Source: Gemmatimonas sp. UBA2094
Lineage (GTDB): Bacteria; Gemmatimonadota; Gemmatimonadetes; Gemmatimonadales; Gemmatimonadaceae
Direction of reading: 5' to 3'
Assembly (NCBI GenBank): GCA_002331565.1
Contig: DCZC01000189.1
Span: forward strand, 5,218-15,781
Length of the DNA stretch: 10,564 nucleotides
Made by a program: the position numbers and the translations under genes. The notes beneath the pieces were generated by a model. The model was not told the DNA's origin. It saw only the letters and a list, made by a program, of their open reading frames with translations, and did not search any database. This document shows, piece after piece, positions 6,445-10,564 of this stretch (positions are counted from its first letter, which is position 1; each line of letters starts with the position of its first letter).

Positions 6445-6992
6445 ACGGCCATGACTTCGGCTTCCTTCGTCTTCAGCAGGGCTTCGAGCTTGGCGATCTC
6501 ATCGTCGTGCACCTTCTGCAACTCTTTCTCGGCCGACTTCTTCTCGTCTTCCGACACGCCGTCGAGCTTCTTGATCTTGTCACGCGCATCGGTGCGCGCA
6601 TGCCGGATGGCGATCTTGCCGTCCTCCGCGAGCTTGTGCAGGATCTTCACGAGCTCCTTGCGACGCTGCTCCGTCATGCTGGGTAGCGGCACGCGGATGA
6701 TCCCGTTCTGGTGCGCCGGATCGAGGCCCAGATCGGACTCGCGGATGGCCTTCTCGATGGCCTTGGCCTGACCCTTGTCGAAGGGTGTAACGAGAAGGAT
6801 ACGCGGCTCGGGCGCCGACACCGACGCGACCTGGTTGAGCGGCAGGAACGAGCCGTACGCCTCGACCTTGATCGTATCCAACATGTTGGGCGACGCCTTC
6901 CCCGAACGGATTCCCGCGAATTCCTTCTTCGAGTTTTCGAGGGCCTTCTCCATGCCGGCCTTCGCGTCTTTCAGAATCTGAGATGTGCTCAT
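6441..6992 (-). CDS. frr: Ribosome recycling factor
   Basis: RRF splits post-termination ribosomes together with EF-G. The 183-residue product is close to the usual 185. It has the three-helix bundle and small beta domain arrangement: an N-terminal helix with [20 protein letters not shown] and [15 protein letters not shown], a middle domain with [20 protein letters not shown] and [13 protein letters not shown], then [20 protein letters not shown] followed by EQRRKELVK. The C-terminal helix carries the [14 protein letters not shown] segment. Its ATG overlaps the pyrH stop in ATGA, so the two are probably translationally coupled, as in the common tsf-pyrH-frr arrangement. A perfect hairpin includes its stop codon. 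Confidence 0.98.
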   Translation of the reverse strand: MSTSQILKDAKAGMEKALENSKKEFAGIRSGKASPNMLDTIKVEAYGSFLPLNQVASVSAPEPRILLVTPFDKGQAKAIEKAIRESDLGLDPAHQNGIIRVPLPSMTEQRRKELVKILHKLAEDGKIAIRHARTDARDKIKKLDGVSEDEKKSAEKELQKVHDDEIAKLEALLKTKEAEVMAV

Positions 6993-7738
6993 GACACCAA
7001 AGTCCCTACGCGCTCGCCACGAATGGCCCGGGCGATCGCGCCTTCACGGTGGAGGTTGAGTACGACGAGCGGCAGCTGATTCTCCTTGCAGAGCGTAATG
7101 GCCGTCTGATCCATCACGCGCAGCTCTTCGAGCATCACGTCGCGGTAACTGATCGTCTCGTACAAGGTGGCATTCGGGTCCTTCTTCGGATCAGCGGAGT
7201 ACACGCCATCCACGCTGGTGGCCTTGATGATCACATCAGCCTTCATCTGGATGGCCCGCAACACCGCCGCCGTGTCCGTGGAAAAATACGGATTCCCGGT
7301 TCCGGCGGCAAAAATGACCGTGCGCCCCTTCTCGAAGTGGCGCAGGGCACGACGCCGAATGTACGGCTCCGCCAGTTCTTCCATGCGGATGGCCGTCATG
7401 ACGCGGGTGTCGAGCCCTTTCTTCTCGAGCACGTCCTGCAGGGCCATCGCATTGATGACCGTGCCGAGCATCCCCATGTAGTCGGCGCCGACACGATCCA
7501 TTCCCATCTGCGAGAGCTGGGTGCCGCGCACGATGTTGCCGCCGCCGATCACCAGGCCGAGCTGCACGCCCATGCGGGCGACATCCACGATCTGGTCGGC
7601 GAAGAAGCCGATGCGTTCAAAATCGAAACCCACCCCCCGATCTCCGGCGAGTGCTTCGCCGGAGATCTTGAGGAGGATGCGCTGGAAGCGCAGCCCGGAC
7701 CCGCTCGGCGCGTTCGCGCTGGGTGCGGTGTCGCTCAT
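6989..7738 (-). CDS. pyrH: UMP kinase (uridylate kinase)
   Basis: Bacterial-type UMP kinase of the amino acid kinase fold, usually a hexamer, that makes UDP from UMP and ATP for RNA, cell-wall and nucleotide sugars. The 249-residue product has [10 protein letters not shown] (21-30, Lys24), [12 protein letters not shown] (61-72), the UMP-contact stretch [36 protein letters not shown] (133-148), [15 protein letters not shown] and VMDQTAITL. The first 16 residues are a Ser/Ala/Pro-rich lead-in before the core. It begins 6 bases after the tsf stop and ends in a 4-base overlap with frr. Its activity is commonly controlled by GTP and UTP in this family; nothing specific can be read here. Confidence 0.98.
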   Translation of the reverse strand: MSDTAPSANAPSGSGLRFQRILLKISGEALAGDRGVGFDFERIGFFADQIVDVARMGVQLGLVIGGGNIVRGTQLSQMGMDRVGADYMGMLGTVINAMALQDVLEKKGLDTRVMTAIRMEELAEPYIRRRALRHFEKGRTVIFAAGTGNPYFSTDTAAVLRAIQMKADVIIKATSVDGVYSADPKKDPNATLYETISYRDVMLEELRVMDQTAITLCKENQLPLVVLNLHREGAIARAIRGERVGTLVS

Positions 7739-7744
7739 GGCCGC

Positions 7745-8626
7745 TTACTCGGCGCCGAGCTGTAGACGGGCGAAACGCTCTACCGTGATCTCCCCACCCG
7801 CCTTCTTGCCGTGATCGGCGACGAGCTGGGCGATCGTAATGCTCCCATCGCGTACCCACGCCTGCGGCATGAGCGTCACGTCCTTCAGGAACGCCTCGAC
7901 CTTGCCGGTGGCGATCTTTTCGATCATGGCTTCGGGCTTGCCCGTCTCCCGCGCCTGCCCTTCGGCCACGCGCTTCTCGGCCTCGAGCTTGTCCGCCGGC
8001 ACGCCGTGGCGATCGACCGCGAGCGGCGCCGCTGCTGCCACATGCTCGGCGATATACTTCGCGAGTTCCTTCGTCGCTTCGTGGCCAGCCACCGCCGCCG
8101 ACGACGCGGTGATCTGCACGATCGTCGCGAGCTTGCCGTTGTGGTGACGGTACATGCCGACCTGCCCCGTGGCGCCGGCGTCGAAACGCGCGGTGCGCTT
8201 CACGTTGACCGCTTCGCCCGTCTTCGCCGCGGCGGCCTTCACAAACTCCTCGACGGTCTCGTTCGGGCTGCCCGTCATGGGCTCCGCGAGGAACGCTTCG
8301 ATGCTACCGGCGGACGACTGCAACCGATGCGCGAGGATCGCGTCGACGATCTTGCCGAAGTCTTCGTTGCGCGCCACGAAGTCGGTTTCGCAGCCGACTT
8401 CCACCAGGGCGGCCGACGTCCCGTTGTTGAAGACTTCGCCGGCCACGATGCCCTCGCTCGTCGAGCGGTCGGCGCGCTTCTCGGCCTTGGCAATCCCCTT
8501 CTTGCGGAGATACTCGACGGCCGCGTTCATGTCGCCGTTGGTCTCTTCGAGCGCCTTCTTGCAATCGCCAATACCTGCACTCGTGCGCTGGCGGAGTTCC
8601 GCCACGTCCTTGGTCGTGAATGCCAT
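7745..8626 (-). CDS. tsf: Elongation factor Ts
   Basis: Guanine nucleotide exchange factor that reloads EF-Tu. The 293-residue product has an N-terminal UBA-like domain with LRQRTSAGIGDCKKALEETN (11-30), then KGIAKAEKRADRSTSEGIV, and the EF-Tu contact TDFVARN (81-87). Two further core subdomains and a C-terminal end with QAWVRDGSITIAQLV follow. Length fits the E. coli-like form (about 283) rather than the short Thermus form. AGGA lies 7 nt before the ATG, one of the better ribosome binding sites in the window. It is separated from rpsB by a 163-base structured gap, so it may be partly attenuated or have its own promoter, and is followed 6 bases later by pyrH. Confidence 0.98.
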   Translation of the reverse strand: MAFTTKDVAELRQRTSAGIGDCKKALEETNGDMNAAVEYLRKKGIAKAEKRADRSTSEGIVAGEVFNNGTSAALVEVGCETDFVARNEDFGKIVDAILAHRLQSSAGSIEAFLAEPMTGSPNETVEEFVKAAAAKTGEAVNVKRTARFDAGATGQVGMYRHHNGKLATIVQITASSAAVAGHEATKELAKYIAEHVAAAAPLAVDRHGVPADKLEAEKRVAEGQARETGKPEAMIEKIATGKVEAFLKDVTLMPQAWVRDGSITIAQLVADHGKKAGGEITVERFARLQLGAE

Positions 8627-8686
8627 CGTCGGATCCTGTCTATCGCTAAAGGGTGCGTTATCGATACTGGGAGGGTCCTGCCGTTG

Positions 8687-8720
8687 CTACAACAACGCCG
8701 CCGGAAGATGCCGGCGGCGT
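8687..8720 (-). terminator. Hairpin with short U-rich tail in the rpsB-tsf gap
   Basis: On the minus strand ACGCCGCCGG (8720-8711) pairs perfectly with CCGGCGGCGT (8704-8695) around CATCTT. It is followed by TGTTGTAG. The 10-bp, nearly all-GC stem starts about 70 nt after the rpsB stop. The U tract is interrupted, so partial termination (attenuation between rpsB and tsf) is more likely than complete termination, given that tsf must be expressed. E. coli rpsB-tsf also has an intergenic attenuator; equivalence is inferred. Confidence 0.6.
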
Positions 8721-8731
8721 CGCATTCCTGC

Positions 8732-8769
8732 ATCCCGGAAGGGGGCCCCGTGAACGGGGTGCTCCGGAT
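8732..8769 (-). other. Imperfect stem-loop directly after rpsB
   Basis: About 20 nt beyond the rpsB stop. The base of the stem pairs 8766-8769 with 8732-8735 and, past a one-base bulge, 8763-8765 with 8737-8739. An apical stem pairs 8755-8759 with 8746-8750 around a 4-base loop. With the hairpin at 8695-8720 it makes the rpsB-tsf gap strongly structured. A role in 3'-end protection or processing is a guess. Confidence 0.35.
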
Positions 8770-8789
8770 TCCGTACGTCAGGCCGGTGC

Positions 8790-9725
8790 TTACTCGGCGC
8801 CTTCGGCCGGTGCCGCGTCGTCGCCGCCCTCAGCGCCGGCATCGCCGCCCTTGAGGCGCGCCGCAATGGCTTCGGGCTTGGCACGGCGGCGGCGCGGACG
8901 ACCACCACGGTCGTTGTTGCCACCGCGGTCACCACCGCCACGGCTGTCGCGGCCGCCACGATCACCACGGTCCGCGCGCTCGGCGCCGCGGTCGCTGGAG
9001 AACGTGTAGGCTTCCTGCTCCTCTTCCTGCGGACGGGCCGGCGCCTCGCGACGGGCCTCGTCAATCGTGTCGGCGACGACCTTCGTGATCAGCTCGACCG
9101 AACGGATCGCGTCGTCGTTGCCGGCGATCGGCACCGTGATGAGGTCGGGATCGGCGTTCGTATCGACGATGGCGACGATCGGCACCCCGAGCTTGTTGGC
9201 TTCGGAAACGGCGATCCGCTCCTTCTTCGAGTCGATGATGAACAGGAGCCCCGGGAGGCGGTTCATCGTCTTGATGCCCGAAAGGTACTTGGACAGCTTC
9301 TCGCGCTGACGCGACATGAGCAGCTGTTCCTTCTTGGTGTAATTGGCGAGCGAACCGTCTTCGCTGCCGGCCTCGAGCTCCTTGAGCTTCTTGACCTGCT
9401 TCTTGACCGTCTGGTAGTTGGTCAGCATGCCGCCGAGCCAGCGCTCGGTGACGAACATGCCGCCGCAGCGGGTGGCCTCGTCACGGACGATGGCCGCAAG
9501 CTGACGCTTGGTGCAGACGAAGAGCACGTTCTCGCCGCGCAGGACGACCTCGCGGACGAGCTTCTGCGCCAATTCGATCTGGCGGAGCGTCTTCTGCAGG
9601 TCGATGATGTGAATGCCGTTGCGCTCGGCGAAGATGAACCGGCGCATCTTGGGGTTCCAACGACGGGTCTGGTGCCCGAAGTGAACGCCCGCGGCGAGCA
9701 GCTGCTCGAGGGACGGAGTGGCCAT
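8790..9725 (-). CDS. rpsB: 30S ribosomal protein S2 with long Arg/Gly-rich C-terminal tail
   Basis: Small-subunit protein near the mRNA exit region. Residues 1-228 are a normal S2: AAGVHFGHQTRRWNPKM (11-27), IHIIDLQKTL, FVCTKRQLAA, ERWLGGMLTNYQT, MNRLPGLLFIID, EANKLGVPIVAIVDTNADPD and PIAGNDDAIRSV. Typical bacterial S2 has about 240-260 residues; this one has 311. The extra part, from about residue 229, is an acidic linker (EEEQEAY), a DRGG/RGG-rich block (245-275), a basic RPRRRRAKP cluster (276-284), and an acidic Gly/Ala-rich end. The added stretch is low-complexity but stays in frame and ends at a normal TAA, so it is not a frameshift artefact on present evidence. No strong Shine-Dalgarno sequence is visible before the ATG. 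It starts its own unit after the rpsI terminator. Confidence 0.97.
   Translation of the reverse strand: MATPSLEQLLAAGVHFGHQTRRWNPKMRRFIFAERNGIHIIDLQKTLRQIELAQKLVREVVLRGENVLFVCTKRQLAAIVRDEATRCGGMFVTERWLGGMLTNYQTVKKQVKKLKELEAGSEDGSLANYTKKEQLLMSRQREKLSKYLSGIKTMNRLPGLLFIIDSKKERIAVSEANKLGVPIVAIVDTNADPDLITVPIAGNDDAIRSVELITKVVADTIDEARREAPARPQEEEQEAYTFSSDRGAERADRGDRGGRDSRGGGDRGGNNDRGGRPRRRRAKPEAIAARLKGGDAGAEGGDDAAPAEGAE
8886..8993 (-). repeat. RGG/DRGG-type low-complexity region in S2
   Basis: Codons 245-280 of rpsB encode DRG, DRGG, SRGG and GGRP units with Asp, Arg and Gly making up most residues. At DNA level this gives irregular repeats of CGCGGTGG/ CGTGGTGG-like codon pairs. Such Arg/Gly-rich segments are usually disordered and bind RNA in other proteins (RNA helicases, RNase E tails); that role here is inferred. 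Confidence 0.75.
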
Positions 9726-9839
9726 GCGTGGAGTACCGGAGTGTGTTGAGTTCGGCCGCGGCCGTCACCGCCGTTGGCGACCGCTTCCCCAGGGAAACGG
9801 CACACGCCACCAGCTCGGACCGCGTGAGAGATATGCTGG
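9726..9839 (-). other. rpsB upstream region (probable promoter and leader), no firm element seen
   Basis: The 114 bases between the rpsI terminator and the rpsB start should carry the promoter for the rpsB-to-rseP series, but I find no good -35/-10 pair. One perfect 12-base palindrome, CGGCCGCGGCCG, lies at 9753-9764, about 39 nt in front of the ATG's end of the leader, and a short TTCCC/GGGAA pair lies near 9787-9798. rpsB leaders are autoregulated by S2 in E. coli; no matching motif could be recognised. Confidence 0.3.
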
Positions 9840-9865
9840 ACAACCAACCGGGGCCGAAGCCCCGG
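9838..9865 (-). terminator. Intrinsic terminator after rpsI
   Basis: On the minus strand CCGGGGC (9865-9859) pairs perfectly with GCCCCGG (9854-9848) around the stable TTCG tetraloop, followed by TTGGTTGTCC. It begins 10 bases after the rpsI TAA. The UUCG loop, GC stem and U-rich tail make this the clearest terminator in the window. It separates the rplM-rpsI unit from rpsB. Confidence 0.78.
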
Positions 9866-9875
9866 CCGGTGTGGC

Positions 9876-10265
9876 TTAGCGCTTCGAGAACTGGAAGCGC
9901 TTACGGGCGCCAGCGCGGCCCGGCTTCTTGCGCTCGACTTCACGCGCATCACGCGTGAGCAGGCCGAACTCGCGAAGCTTCTTCTTGTTGCTCTCGTCGA
10001 CCTTCACGAGGGCGCGAGCCACCGCGAGGCGCACGGCGCCCGCCTGCCCCGACATGCCGCCGCCATCGAGCGTGGCCTTCACATCGTACTGACCGAGCGT
10101 GTCGGTCAGCGTGAACGGCTGCTGAATGGCCGACACCAGCGTCGGACGCGGGAAGTAGTCACCCAGCGTGCGCCCGTTGACTTCCCACTTACCCGTGCCC
10201 GGGGTGAGATACAGACGGCACACCGCTTCCTTGCGACGGCCGACGGCGTTGATCTGTTCCGACAT
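9876..10265 (-). CDS. rpsI: 30S ribosomal protein S9
   Basis: Small-subunit head protein whose C-terminal tail reaches the decoding-site tRNAs. The 129-residue product has the usual length. It begins INAVGRRKEAVCRLYL, contains NGRTLGDYFPRP, the GGGMSGQAGAVRLAVARAL core (68-87) and the basic end ERKKPGRAGARKRFQFSKR. The final KR matches the conserved SKR tail that contacts P-site tRNA. Its ATG overlaps the rplM stop by one base (TAATG), consistent with coupling of the L13-S9 pair found across bacteria. A UUCG-loop terminator follows. Confidence 0.98.
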   Translation of the reverse strand: MSEQINAVGRRKEAVCRLYLTPGTGKWEVNGRTLGDYFPRPTLVSAIQQPFTLTDTLGQYDVKATLDGGGMSGQAGAVRLAVARALVKVDESNKKKLREFGLLTRDAREVERKKPGRAGARKRFQFSKR

Positions 10266-10564
10266 TACTTGGCCTCGGCGGCGGAGAAGGTGAGCTTGGC
10301 CGGGCTCTGCGCCACATGCGGATGTTCGGCACCGGCAAAGACGCGGAGCTTGCGACGGAGCACCTGACGACCAAGCGTGGTCTTCGGGAGCATGCCGTAG
10401 ACGGCCTTCTCGATCACGCGCTCGGGGTGCTTGGCCAGCATCGTGGCGAAGGGCGTGTGCTTCTCGTGGCCCATGTAGCCCGTGTGGCTGAAATAGGTCT
10501 TCTGCTCGGCCTTGCGGCCGGTAACCTGCACCTTCGACGCATTGATCACGATGACGAAGTCACC
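10265..10564 (-). CDS. rplM: 50S ribosomal protein L13, N-terminus cut off by window edge
   Basis: Early-assembly large-subunit protein. The visible 99 residues enter at GDFVIVINASKVQVTGRKAE and continue through KTYFSHTGYMGHEKHTPFAT, ERVIEKAVYGMLPKTTLGRQ and LRRKLRVFAGAEHPHVAQSP to the stop. Normal L13 has about 142-150 residues, so roughly the first 45-50 lie beyond the right edge; the start and promoter of this unit are not visible. It overlaps rpsI by one base. Confidence 0.97.
   Translation of the reverse strand, partial: GDFVIVINASKVQVTGRKAEQKTYFSHTGYMGHEKHTPFATMLAKHPERVIEKAVYGMLPKTTLGRQVLRRKLRVFAGAEHPHVAQSPAKLTFSAAEAK

Noticed and set aside
4713..6771. Two overlapping long plus-strand frames (4713-5843 and 5536-6771) of 376 and 411 residues.
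   Set aside because: Both run antisense through cdsA, uppS and frr, whose minus-strand frames carry full family signatures; no domain is visible in the plus-strand translations.
7811..8854. Plus-strand 347-residue frame opposite tsf.
   Set aside because: Antisense shadow of EF-Ts and the rpsB tail; Arg/His-rich with no motif.
9753..9764. 12-base perfect palindrome before rpsB as a repressor operator.
   Set aside because: It is made only of G and C in a high-G+C leader and could arise by chance; no second half-site or known operator match.
1..10564. CRISPR array, tRNA/rRNA, toxin-antitoxin, phage or defence genes.
   Set aside because: No regularly spaced repeats, cloverleaf-like sequence or matching protein motifs were found on either strand.

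Overview
The window is a dense, high-G+C block of core housekeeping genes. Every convincing gene lies on the minus strand, apart from one short plus-strand relic. Proteins are typical of Gram-negative-style bacteria: an RseP-family protease, two steps of isoprenoid/undecaprenyl synthesis, and an rpsO-pnp pair. The order rplM-rpsI / rpsB-tsf-pyrH-frr-uppS-cdsA-dxr-rseP / rpsO-pnp, the strong G/C bias and the Arg/Gly-rich tail on ribosomal protein S2 made me think of Gemmatimonadota. That is an impression from reading, not a search result, and other high-G+C phyla remain possible.

Reading in the direction of transcription (right to left): (1) the 3' two thirds of rplM and complete rpsI overlap by one base and end in a strong UUCG-loop terminator. 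(2) rpsB, with an unusual about 80-residue C-terminal extension, is followed by a structured 163-base gap containing a terminator-like hairpin. Then comes a tightly packed series: tsf, pyrH, frr, uppS, cdsA, dxr, rseP. Several of these junctions are 4-base start/stop overlaps or gaps of a few bases. A perfect 10-bp hairpin covers the frr stop codon. (3) A 369-base gap follows rseP. It holds a short plus-strand fragment resembling the N-terminus of a Ser/Thr protein kinase with the catalytic Lys replaced by Glu, next to a leader for rpsO with mutually exclusive hairpins. (4) rpsO and pnp are separated by a terminator-like hairpin; pnp runs off the left edge just before its KH/S1 RNA-binding domains.

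Together the genes cover translation (L13, S9, S2, EF-Ts, RRF, S15), UMP phosphorylation (PyrH), the MEP isoprenoid route (Dxr), undecaprenyl diphosphate for cell-wall carrier lipid (UppS), CDP-diacylglycerol for phospholipids (CdsA), regulated intramembrane proteolysis (RseP) and RNA decay (PNPase). I found no CRISPR array, insertion sequence, tRNA/rRNA, phage or defence genes. I see no convincing new biological system. The items worth a second look are the kinase relic, the S2 tail and the RNA structures around rpsO, frr and rpsB.
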